Shown: one piece after another, positions 1-5,315 of the stretch
How positions within the stretch are numbered: the first letter of the stretch is position 1
How the letters are laid out: each line of letters opens with the position of its first letter
Position numbers and translations under genes: made by a program
The notes under the pieces: generated by a model
What the model was told of the DNA's origin: nothing
The model's input: the letters and a program-made list of their open reading frames with translations, nothing else
The model's database searches: none
Assembly (NCBI GenBank): GCA_026396775.1
Contig: JAPLWD010000089.1
Location: forward strand, 1-7,360
DNA: 7,360 nucleotides
Source: Candidatus Gribaldobacteria bacterium
GTDB lineage: Bacteria > Patescibacteriota > Minisyncoccia > Minisyncoccales > CG1-02-41-26
Direction of reading: 5' to 3'

Positions 1-54
1 AAAATTTGGCAACTAGAACAGCTGATTAATTTTGGCTTGGGCAAAGAAAAAATT
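1..54 (+). repeat. Left arm of a perfect 54-base inverted repeat
   Basis: Bases 1-54 are the exact reverse complement of 314-367, with no mismatch. Identity is lost after base 54 (A at 55 against the G expected from 313). The left limit is unknown because the arm reaches the window edge, so the true repeat may be longer. The arm lies within the partner gene and codes for its residues KIWQLEQLI through KEKI. Confidence 0.95.
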
Positions 55-153
55 AGGCAAGCGGATTTGAAAAAATATTGGGACTTGCTCAATTTAGACC
101 AAAATAAAAAAAGATATCTTTCTTTTCTTTTATGGCCGAAAAAGCAATTTTAA
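1..153 (+). CDS. Small partner (putative antitoxin) of an AbiEii-like toxin, 3' part
   Basis: The reading frame is open from base 1 to a TAA at 151-153 and gives 50 residues; the 5' end lies outside the window. The protein is lysine-rich and helical, with W at the third visible residue, then FGLGKEKI and a terminal FLLWPKKQF. An inverted copy of the 5' part of the same gene lies at 308-421, and joining the two gives a 68-residue protein starting MYNWSIDTKEL. Its last 22 bases overlap the start of the AbiEii-like nucleotidyltransferase gene at 132. Small genes of this kind commonly sit just before, and slightly overlap, nucleotidyltransferase toxin genes, so an antitoxin role is inferred from context. 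I recognise no DNA-binding motif in it. The reading frame is secure; the function is not. Confidence 0.6.
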   Translation, partial: KIWQLEQLINFGLGKEKIRQADLKKYWDLLNLDQNKKRYLSFLLWPKKQF

Positions 154-307
154 GTGAAAATCAGCAAAAAGTTTTAGAAATTATTAGCCAAAGCAAAGAT
201 ATTTGCCAAAATTTTTATTTAACTGGTGGCACAGCCTTAGCTGAATTCTATTTGCAACATCGCTTTTCAGAGGACTTAGACTTTTTTTCTGAAAACGAAG
301 TTGACCC

Positions 308-421
308 TCAAACAATTTTTTCTTTGCCCAAGCCAAAATTAATCAGCTGTTCTAGTTGCCAAATTTTATATTTCTTTTTATCATTTTTTAATTCTTTTGT
401 ATCAATAGACCAATTATACAT
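308..421 (-). pseudogene. 5' fragment of the small partner gene, inverted copy
   Basis: On the minus strand an ATG at 421-419 opens a 37-residue frame that starts MYNWSIDTKEL and continues through KIWQLEQLI and FGLGKEKI. The last part is identical to the beginning of the plus-strand partner gene at 1-54. It then runs into the complement of the toxin gene and stops at a TGA after a single extra V. The fragment keeps a good start region: GAGG at 433-430, 8 bases before the ATG, and a promoter further upstream. This is probably the original 5' end of the partner gene, downstream of obg and in the same direction, now cut off from its 3' part. Confidence 0.75.
314..367 (-). repeat. Right arm of a perfect 54-base inverted repeat
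   Basis: This is the reverse complement of bases 1-54, across a 259-base spacer holding the end of the partner gene and the start of the toxin gene. Its inner edge (313/314) is where the toxin reading frame loses family resemblance, so it marks the rearrangement junction. The junction lies in an A/T run (aattttttc), compatible with a short microhomology between the two parent sequences. Confidence 0.95.
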
Positions 422-446
422 ACTTCTAACCTCACTTTATAGTCCT

Positions 447-475
447 ATTTTACCATAAAATTAGGGAATTTTCAA
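447..475 (-). promoter_or_regulatory. Promoter of the inverted partner-gene fragment
   Basis: On the minus strand there is a TTGAAA -35 (475-470), a 17-base spacer and a TAAAAT -10 (452-447). The expected transcript start near 440 leaves a leader of about 20 bases containing GAGG before the ATG at 421. The promoter begins 5 bases after the obg stop codon, so the partner gene can be transcribed independently of obg. Confidence 0.6.
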
Positions 476-479
476 TCTT

Positions 480-1448
480 TTAAATGGTTTTTTGTTGGAT
501 AAGTTGGCGTAAAAGTTTTTCGGTTTGAGTTAGTCCCCTCTTGTCAATTACGGAAATGGGGAACACTTCTTTGTTTAAAGTTTTTAGTTTGGCTAATTTT
601 TGGTCAACCTCTTCTTGGCTCACCAAATCAATTTTACTTAAAAAAATATACTCGGCTCGGTTTAATAATTCTGGATTAAAAGCTTTCAGTTCATTACGGA
701 TAATTTCATAATCTTGCATTGGCTCTGGCGATTCGGCTGAAATAAAATGAAACAGAGTTTTAGTTCTTTCAATGTGGCGTAAAAATTTAATGCCCAATCC
801 CCTGCCCTCACTGGCTCCTTCAATCAACCCCGGAATATCCGCTAAGATAAGTTCAAAATAAACACCCAAACTTGGCTCCAGGGTGGTAAAGGGATAATTG
901 GCCACCTTGCTTTTTGCGTTAGTTAAACTATTTAAAAAACTAGACTTGCCCACATTAGGCAAACCAATCAAACCAACATCGGCAATCAGCTTTAACTCCA
1001 GCCTTAGCTCACACTCCTCGCCCTCTAGGCCTCGTTGAAACTCAATTGGACTGGTATTAGTTGATGAACGAAACAGAAAATTACCCTTGCCACCCCCACC
1101 CCCTTTGGCTAGCAATAATCTTTGCCCGATAGCCGTCATCTCAAAATCCTGTCCAGTTAATAGATTATGCACAATTGTGCCAACGGGCACCTTAAAGGCC
1201 AAGTCTGAACCATCAGCGCCGTCCTTAAGCTGTCGCCCACCCTTTTCACCATCCTCACCCATTAGCTCTTTTTTATAGCGAAACTGCGCCAAAGCGCCCA
1301 AATCAGCCACCCCTTCTAAATAAACACTGCCTCCGTTGCCACCCTTGCCACCAGTTGGCCCAAGCGACAGCTTAGTTTTATTAAAAGCCACATTGCCTAT
1401 TCCACCATGCCCAGCTTTAACCTTAATTTTTACATCATCAATTAACAT
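480..1448 (-). CDS. obg: GTPase Obg (ribosome-assembly GTPase)
   Basis: Obg is a cytoplasmic GTPase that acts in late assembly of the 50S ribosomal subunit and links it to growth control. The glycine-rich N-terminal Obg fold spans about residues 1-157, with KAGHGGIGN at 11-19, GGKGGNGGS near 33-41 and LAKGGGGGKGN near 113-123. The G domain follows: P-loop GLPNVGKS at 162-169, switch-I PFTT at 186-189 and DIPG at 204-207. The G4 motif reads SKID (271-274) instead of the usual NKxD, and G5 reads ISV (298-300) instead of SA-type. At 322 residues the protein ends after the G domain and lacks the optional C-terminal OCT domain. The ATG at 1448 gives the usual start (MLIDDVKIKVKAG) but has no ribosome-binding site and directly touches a large palindrome. 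It is probably transcribed from its own promoter, because a terminator separates it from csp. Confidence 0.96.
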   Translation of the reverse strand: MLIDDVKIKVKAGHGGIGNVAFNKTKLSLGPTGGKGGNGGSVYLEGVADLGALAQFRYKKELMGEDGEKGGRQLKDGADGSDLAFKVPVGTIVHNLLTGQDFEMTAIGQRLLLAKGGGGGKGNFLFRSSTNTSPIEFQRGLEGEECELRLELKLIADVGLIGLPNVGKSSFLNSLTNAKSKVANYPFTTLEPSLGVYFELILADIPGLIEGASEGRGLGIKFLRHIERTKTLFHFISAESPEPMQDYEIIRNELKAFNPELLNRAEYIFLSKIDLVSQEEVDQKLAKLKTLNKEVFPISVIDKRGLTQTEKLLRQLIQQKTI

Positions 1449-1629
1449 ATTGAGCTGGCTACAAAATTATTCCTACTGCAATTTTAGCTTTTCGGCTCCG
1501 ACTTCGTCAGACTGCGTAAAAAGCTTTTCACCGTAGCTTCTGCTACGACTCAAACCTTTTTACTTGTCTTCCTCGTCTCGCTCAAAAATCTAAACTTTCA
1601 TCACGAAATAATTTTGTAGCCATCTCAAT
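1449..1629. repeat. 181-base imperfect palindrome (MITE-like) abutting the obg start codon
   Basis: The outer 23 bases of the two arms (1449-1471 and 1607-1629) are complementary except at one position, and both read inward through GGCTACAAAATTATT. The arms continue inward as a diverged but alignable inverted repeat, including TTTAG, the GTAAAAAG blocks and CGTAG. They close at a perfect central hairpin, CGTAGC (1532-1537), loop TTCT, GCTACG (1542-1547). The symmetry centre at 1539 is also the midpoint of the element. No transposase or convincing reading frame lies inside. The form fits a non-autonomous mobile palindrome such as a MITE. I see no clear target-site duplication, because the ATTGAG ends belong to the palindrome itself. 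With the next entries it fills the 430-base gap upstream of obg. Confidence 0.8.
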
Positions 1630-1667
1630 AATGCCCTAATTTTTCAAATTTGTCTAATAATTTTTTA

Positions 1668-1695
1668 CTTATATAATACTAATTATTTTTGTCAT
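1668..1695 (-). promoter_or_regulatory. Candidate obg promoter
   Basis: On the minus strand ATGACA (1695-1690), a 16-base spacer and TATAAG (1673-1668) form a plausible sigma70-type promoter facing obg. Its -35 is made by the outer end of the REP-like palindrome. A transcript starting near 1661 would contain the whole 181-base palindrome in its leader. The region is A/T-rich, so chance matches are likely. Confidence 0.3.
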
Positions 1696-1796
1696 TGCGA
1701 ATTGCTTCGCCAGCAGGCGGAGCGACGAAGCAATCTCTTGTGACTACGAGATTGCCACACTCGCCCTCGCTGGCTCGGGCTCGCTCGCAATGACAA
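1689..1796. repeat. REP-like 108-base GC-rich palindrome
   Basis: The ends are perfectly complementary over 12 bases, TTGTCATTGCGA (1689-1700) and TCGCAATGACAA (1785-1796). Nested stems lie inside: ATTGCTTCG (1701-1709) with CGAAGCAAT (1726-1734), CGCC-agca-GGCG (1708-1719), and GCAATCTC (1730-1737) with GAGATTGC (1748-1755). The right half is built from CTCGC and GGCTCG units. The GTCATTGCGA...GAAGCAATCTC pattern resembles widespread REP-type intergenic palindromes. The element is much richer in G+C than its surroundings, which suggests it arrived from elsewhere. It codes for nothing visible. Confidence 0.8.
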
Positions 1797-1824
1797 GTGG
1801 CATTACTTATTTGCATTTAAAAAC

Positions 1825-1848
1825 AAAAAACCCTTTTCAGGGCTTTTT
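1825..1848 (-). terminator. Rho-independent terminator of the cold-shock gene
   Basis: On the minus strand a CCCT-GAAA-AGGG stem-loop (1842-1831) is flanked by an A run (1848-1844) and a T run (1830-1825), giving a stem extended by A-T pairs around one unpaired G. It begins 31 bases after the csp stop codon. The A/T flanks could let it work in both directions, but no plus-strand gene ends here. Confidence 0.8.
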
Positions 1849-1878
1849 GTTAGACTTGAATGAATTATACATTCATTC

Positions 1879-2079
1879 TTAGACGCGAGATACGCTCACC
1901 GCGTTTGGTCCTTTTGGAGAATCAGCTTTTTCAAAATTTACTTTATCACCAATTTTTAGATCTTCAAAGTTCACACCTTGAAGTTCATTTTTGTGAAAAA
2001 ATAAATCTTTCTCTTCGCCTTCAACGGCGATAAAACCGAACCCCTTGTCTTCTACAAGTTTTGCAATTGTTCCTTCCAT
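1879..2079 (-). CDS. Cold-shock domain protein (Csp family)
   Basis: This is a 66-residue single cold-shock domain, an OB-fold that binds single-stranded RNA and DNA and acts as an RNA chaperone in the cytoplasm. RNP1 is visible as KGFGFI at residues 11-16 and RNP2 as LFFHKNEL at about 26-33. The end, KGPNAVSVSRV, matches the usual GPxAxxV close. Length is typical. I chose the ATG at 2079 because it starts the conserved domain (MEGTIAKL). An in-frame TTG at 2118 would add 13 residues of no family resemblance, but it has GAGG 7 bases upstream whereas the ATG has no visible ribosome-binding site, so the longer form cannot be excluded. It has its own promoter and terminator, so it is monocistronic. 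Confidence 0.93.
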   Translation of the reverse strand: MEGTIAKLVEDKGFGFIAVEGEEKDLFFHKNELQGVNFEDLKIGDKVNFEKADSPKGPNAVSVSRV

Positions 2080-2135
2080 GTTTAAACGAATAAACTCGAC
2101 GAATTTTTTATTAAGCAACCCACAACCTCAATCCA

Positions 2136-2164
2136 ATACTAGCATATAAAAACCTTTTAGTCAA
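2136..2164 (-). promoter_or_regulatory. Promoter of the cold-shock gene
   Basis: On the minus strand TTGACT (2164-2159), a 17-base spacer and TAGTAT (2141-2136) with a TGC extended -10 form a strong sigma70-type promoter. The -35 overlaps the stop codon of the toxin gene upstream. The expected start near 2129 gives a leader of about 50 bases before the ATG at 2079, a moderate leader of the sort often seen at cold-shock genes. Confidence 0.7.
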
Positions 2165-2903
2165 GCTGGCTGGCTAAATTTTGGATTTCATCCTCAATCA
2201 TCACAAGTGTCTCAATTTTTAAGGTTTTGCTTAAAATTTTAAATTTTTTATCCGACAAAAGAAAGCCTATGTCTTGATTGATAACTGTCTGGCTCATTTT
2301 ATCCTCCATAAACACCTTTAGCTCTTTTAAATACGCTAAAGCCGTTTTGCCTGTTCGCTCTTTGATAATTTCTGGTTTGTAATTATACCCCTGCGAAAAA
2401 AAATAATGAATATCATAAACATCTCTACCCGCTATAGTTTTTCTCTTTTTATACCGATCAGCTAAAGCCACTAATTTGTTAGCAAAAATACTCTCTTTAG
2501 TTTGACAAATGGCTGTTCTATCGATCTCTTTTAGATACTGGACTTGATAATCAATTGACAAAAATGGATTATCTAAAATCTCTAATCGCAAAGTATTTCT
2601 TTGACTTGCCGGAGCTTGATATTTCAAGAAAAACTGCAAAGCATTTTTGCTCTCATCTTTTACCACTAATCCTAGATTCTTAAAAATTAAATGAAACTCC
2701 TTTCTTAGTTCCGATTTGTTGGCGCTATTTTTTAAATCAAAATCTAAATCAACCGAAAATCTATCCAAAAAACCCAGCATGGTTGTGCAAGTGCCTCCTT
2801 TAAAAAAAATATTCGGTGATATTTTTTTGTTATCCAACAAACTAATCAAGAGCCGATATAGTTGAGCCTTATGAAGTGCATTTTGTTTTTCTAAGTTAAG
2901 CAT
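2157..2903 (-). CDS. AbiEii/AbiGii-like nucleotidyltransferase toxin
   Basis: This 248-residue protein has the features of the AbiEii/AbiGii toxin family, polymerase-beta-like nucleotidyltransferases that block growth or phage propagation; some family members modify tRNA 3' ends. FFKGGTC (33-39) holds the nucleotide-binding GGT. RFSVDLDFDL (48-57) holds the metal-binding D52-x-D54. RLEI (106-109) may supply a further acidic residue. KLVALADR (143-150) and GRDVYD (159-164) match the conserved K and D block of the family. The length is complete and all key motifs are present. The ATG at 2903 overlaps the antitoxin stop by 8 bases, pointing to translational coupling; a TTG at 2909 would add two residues. 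It is a different subfamily from the broken toxin at 132-458. The RNA target cannot be read from the sequence. Confidence 0.9.
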   Translation of the reverse strand: MLNLEKQNALHKAQLYRLLISLLDNKKISPNIFFKGGTCTTMLGFLDRFSVDLDFDLKNSANKSELRKEFHLIFKNLGLVVKDESKNALQFFLKYQAPASQRNTLRLEILDNPFLSIDYQVQYLKEIDRTAICQTKESIFANKLVALADRYKKRKTIAGRDVYDIHYFFSQGYNYKPEIIKERTGKTALAYLKELKVFMEDKMSQTVINQDIGFLLSDKKFKILSKTLKIETLVMIEDEIQNLASQLD

Positions 2904-3450
2904 AGCCAATTTGTTTTTGCATTTCTTTAACCTTTTCCCAATTAATTAAATTTGGGGCATCAAAATGATAATTGGAGCTAAAATAAAGCATATCCGCCAC
3001 CGCCCTCTCCATGGTTGCGCAATTTATTCCATCTTTTTCGATTATGCCTGTTTTGTTAAATAAAAATTGATCTGATAACTGCCGACAAATAAAGCTCGCT
3101 TCTTTTATTTTAAACTTTTTTGATTTGTCTGAAATCAGCGTGATATGAAGTATGGGTTGGGAAATAACGCCATTTTGAGCTAAAATAGTTTCTGTTGAAA
3201 GATAGCTAAAAGAATGCAGAAAGCCCATCCCCAATGCCACCGGGTTTAACTGCGACAAGTTCCACTTGGCGTAAAAGCCTTTCTTAATTCTAATCAAAAC
3301 CCCTCTTTGAACATATCTTTTAATCGTGGTGTAAAGAGTGTTTTTCTGCCCACCGCCCCAAAGCAAAAACAAGTCCTGGGTGTGAAAAAGATTTTCCGGA
3401 CTTTTCAAAAGCAGATTCAACTTATTTTGTTTTAATGCTTGTTTACTCAT
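2896..3450 (-). CDS. AbiEi-like winged-helix antitoxin and autorepressor
   Basis: This 184-residue protein precedes and overlaps the AbiEii-like toxin, the order of type IV AbiE systems. An N-terminal winged helix-turn-helix covers about residues 18-62: ENLFHTQDL, NTLYTTIKRYVQRG as the recognition region, and RIKKGFYA as the wing. The middle and C-terminal part carries ATMERAVADML (145-155), matching the conserved ERAxxD-type motif of AbiEi proteins. AbiEi both counters the toxin and represses its own operon by binding inverted repeats, and a perfect palindrome lies directly upstream here. I chose the ATG at 3450 because a possible TTG at 3477 lies upstream of the -10 element and would fall outside the transcript. 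The expected leader is only about 10 bases without a ribosome-binding site, so the message is nearly leaderless. Confidence 0.88.
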   Translation of the reverse strand: MSKQALKQNKLNLLLKSPENLFHTQDLFLLWGGGQKNTLYTTIKRYVQRGVLIRIKKGFYAKWNLSQLNPVALGMGFLHSFSYLSTETILAQNGVISQPILHITLISDKSKKFKIKEASFICRQLSDQFLFNKTGIIEKDGINCATMERAVADMLYFSSNYHFDAPNLINWEKVKEMQKQIGYA

Positions 3451-3470
3451 ACTGTACACTTTTGTACAGT
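3451..3470. promoter_or_regulatory. Palindromic operator of the AbiE-like operon
   Basis: ACTGTACA (3451-3458), a CTTT spacer and TGTACAGT (3463-3470) form a perfect 8-4-8 palindrome. It covers half of the -10 element and the predicted transcript start, and it ends on the base before the antitoxin ATG. A repressor bound here would exclude RNA polymerase. The likely ligand is the winged-helix antitoxin; this is inferred from position and known AbiEi autoregulation. Confidence 0.75.
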
Positions 3471-3496
3471 ATAGCAAAACTAACCCCCGCTGTCAA
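3468..3496 (-). promoter_or_regulatory. Promoter of the AbiE-like operon
   Basis: On the minus strand there is a perfect TTGACA -35 (3496-3491), a 17-base spacer and a TATACT -10 (3473-3468), very near the sigma70 consensus. The expected start is near 3461. A promoter this strong would need repression, which fits the overlapping palindrome. Confidence 0.85.
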
Positions 3497-3523
3497 CCCC
3501 CCATTGAATATTTTAAAAAATTT

Positions 3524-4780
3524 TTAAAAATCTTTTTTCACAACAGCACTGGTACCAGCCACAAAGCCAGTGCTCCAGCAGATTTGTAGGTTGTAGCCAC
3601 CGGTGGGGCCATCGAGGTCTAAAATTTCACCGGCTAAAAACAAATTTTTGATAATTTTAGATTGTAGGGTTTTTGACTCAATTTCTTTTAAATCAACTCC
3701 CCCGCTAGTAATAATCGCCTGCGAAAAACCACTCACACATTTAACAGTTAATTCTAGACCTTTTAAAAAATCAATAATTTTTTTGCGTTCGGTTTTATTG
3801 ATAGCATTTAACTTTTTATCTGGATTGATACCAGTTAGCTTAATAATCAAATCGCCTAATCTTTGCGGGATTAAGGCTGGTAAATAGTTTTTAAAATCTT
3901 TGTTACCCTGAAAATCTCTTTGCAATCTTTGATCTAGCGTGGCAACATCTAAAGCCGGCTTTAAATCAATTTTTAAATTAACTGCCCCCAACTGTAACAG
4001 CTCCCCAATTTTTTTACTTAAATCCAAAATAATTGGCCCACTTAAACCAGTGTGAGTAAAAATCATTTCGCCAAATTTCGAATCCTGCTTTTTGTTATTT
4101 TGAAAAACACCCACGCTCACATTTTTTAAAGTTAAGCCCGCCAAACCAAAAACCCAGTTTTCTTTGGTTTCAATAGGCGCTAAAGCGGGTCGGGGCTCGA
4201 TAATTTTATGCCCCATCTTTTGAGCTAATAAATATCCACCCCCCGTTGAACCTGTTCCAGGATAAGCTGCGCCCCCAGTAGCCAAAATAACTGACTTGGC
4301 CGTTATTTCTATTTCCTTGAGTCTTACTTTTTTAATCCTTCTTTCGTACGCAGTAAAACCAATCACCTCTTGCTTCAGTAAAAACCTAACCTTATTTTTA
4401 TTCAAGCATTTCACTAAAACATTCAAAACTTCTTGCGACTGATCCGAAACAGGAAAAACCCTGCCCCCTCTCTCTACTTTTGTTTTTAAGCCATTTTGTT
4501 CAAAAAAATCTATCATCTGCTCGGAGCCAAACACCGACAGAGCGGATAATAAAAACTGCCCCTTTTTACCTAATTTTTCAACAAACTTTTTGGCGTTAAA
4601 TTCGGCTTGGGTGATATTGCACCTGCCCCCTCCGGTTAGTAAAAGCTTGCGGCCAAAGATTGAATTTTTTTCAATTAAAACAACACTAGCTCCCTTGGAG
4701 CTAGCTTGAATGGCCGCCATTATGCCAGCAGGCCCACCTCCAATCACCACCACATCAAATTTTTCTTTATTTTTTACCAT
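3524..4780 (-). CDS. BaiN/HI0933-family FAD-dependent oxidoreductase
   Basis: This 418-residue cytoplasmic flavoprotein belongs to the HI0933/YhiN/BaiN family, with a two-dinucleotide-binding-domain fold. GGGPAG (14-19) in VVVIGGGPAG binds the ADP part of FAD, with E37 as the likely ribose-binding acid. TGGGRCN (49-55) is the family signature. ATGG (167-170), TGLSGP (244-249), TSGGV (358-362) and AGEILDLDGPTGGYN (383-397) follow in the usual order, so the protein is full length. Family members are often annotated as aminoacetone oxidases or bile-acid reductases, but the substrate is unknown for most and cannot be deduced here. The gene starts 3 bases after the tspO stop codon and lacks a clear ribosome-binding site, so it is probably co-transcribed and coupled with tspO. 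Confidence 0.92.
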   Translation of the reverse strand: MVKNKEKFDVVVIGGGPAGIMAAIQASSKGASVVLIEKNSIFGRKLLLTGGGRCNITQAEFNAKKFVEKLGKKGQFLLSALSVFGSEQMIDFFEQNGLKTKVERGGRVFPVSDQSQEVLNVLVKCLNKNKVRFLLKQEVIGFTAYERRIKKVRLKEIEITAKSVILATGGAAYPGTGSTGGGYLLAQKMGHKIIEPRPALAPIETKENWVFGLAGLTLKNVSVGVFQNNKKQDSKFGEMIFTHTGLSGPIILDLSKKIGELLQLGAVNLKIDLKPALDVATLDQRLQRDFQGNKDFKNYLPALIPQRLGDLIIKLTGINPDKKLNAINKTERKKIIDFLKGLELTVKCVSGFSQAIITSGGVDLKEIESKTLQSKIIKNLFLAGEILDLDGPTGGYNLQICWSTGFVAGTSAVVKKDF

Positions 4781-4783
4781 TTA

Positions 4784-5257
4784 TTAAACCATTAAGCGCC
4801 AAATTGAAAAGTTTAAAAAAGTGGCAAACGAAACCCACACAAGATAAAGCACCAAAAGCCAAGCGGCTGTTTTGGAAATTTTAGCAAAGTAAAAAATAGT
4901 CATTACAATGCTTAGCCACAAAATAATTATTTCAATTAAAGCTAAAAGCGGGCTATGCAAACCAAAAAATAAAACGCTCCATAAAACATTTAAAGCCAGT
5001 TGCTGAAAAAAAACCAGCACGGCGGTTTGGATATTTTTACCTTTTGATTTTTCATTCCAAACTAAAAACAAAGCCACGCCCATTAAAAGAAAAAGTAATG
5101 TCCACACTGGAGTAAAAACCCAATTAGGCGGGCTAAAGCTTGGCTTAGCCAAAGTGGCATACCAAGAAGCAATTGCAGGCGTAGTGAAAACCGCCCCAAG
5201 CATACCTGCCCCCTCGCACACTAGAACCGCTAACAATATTTTTAAAATTTTTGGCAT
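4784..5257 (-). CDS. tspO: TspO/MBR-family membrane protein
   Basis: TspO proteins are five-helix membrane proteins that bind and can degrade porphyrins and respond to oxidative stress or light. The 157 residues contain five hydrophobic segments at about 6-26, 49-67, 78-98, 103-124 and 130-150. Family signatures are present: WYATLAKPSFSPPNWVF (32-48) with PVWT (50-53), the N90/W93 helix in LALNVLWSVLFFG (87-99), and WVSFATFLNFSIW (141-153). The position before the last motif where a proline is often found is occupied by L (LVLYLVW). Length is normal. The upstream region has no convincing ribosome-binding site. It is the first gene of a two-gene unit with the flavoprotein gene; a redox or tetrapyrrole link between them is only suggested by proximity. 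Confidence 0.93.
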   Translation of the reverse strand: MPKILKILLAVLVCEGAGMLGAVFTTPAIASWYATLAKPSFSPPNWVFTPVWTLLFLLMGVALFLVWNEKSKGKNIQTAVLVFFQQLALNVLWSVLFFGLHSPLLALIEIIILWLSIVMTIFYFAKISKTAAWLLVLYLVWVSFATFLNFSIWRLMV

Positions 5258-5315
5258 ATTTTTTTCTATTATTTATTCTATTTTGCACCTTTTACCTTTT
5301 TTTTAAAAAATACAA

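Larger units (their letters stand above)
132..458 (+). pseudogene. AbiEii/AbiGii-like nucleotidyltransferase toxin, truncated at residue ~62
   Basis: Residues 1-62 look like the N-terminus of an AbiEii/AbiGii toxin, a polymerase-beta-like nucleotidyltransferase. Residues 28-36 read FYLTGGTAL and contain the nucleotide-binding GGT. Residues 45-52 read FSEDLDFF and contain the metal-binding D-x-D. Family members usually exceed 200 residues and carry further conserved K and D residues downstream. From base 314 (codon 61) the frame instead reads through an inverted copy of the upstream partner gene, giving an unrelated 46-residue tail rich in L, F and S that ends at 458. The catalytic core is therefore incomplete and the product is almost certainly inactive. 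The ATG at 132 has no ribosome-binding site and overlaps the partner gene by 22 bases, consistent with translational coupling. The break may be a real rearrangement or a chimera. Confidence 0.75.

Noticed and set aside
318..458. The last 46 residues of the truncated toxin frame as a genuine protein segment
   Set aside because: The DNA from 314 is the reverse complement of the partner gene and its promoter, so the translated tail is an accident of read-through.
1087..1536. Two plus-strand reading frames rich in P and S
   Set aside because: They are antisense to the glycine-rich part of obg, which explains the composition; the second runs into the palindrome.
1650..1677. Plus-strand TTGTCT-16-TATAAT promoter-like sequence
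   Set aside because: It faces no plus-strand gene for several kilobases and the region is A/T-rich, so a chance match is likely.
1689..1796. Possible CRISPR or tRNA-like structure from nested stems
   Set aside because: There are no regularly spaced direct repeats and no tRNA arms or anticodon loop; the terminal palindrome fits a REP-type element better.
3603..3887. Plus-strand 94-residue frame
   Set aside because: It is antisense to the conserved C-terminal part of the flavoprotein gene and has no own signals.
4686..4704. Perfect 8-base-pair hairpin (CTAGCTCC, loop CTT, GGAGCTAG)
   Set aside because: It lies inside conserved coding sequence of the flavoprotein gene about 75 bases after the start, without T run or other signs of a regulatory role.
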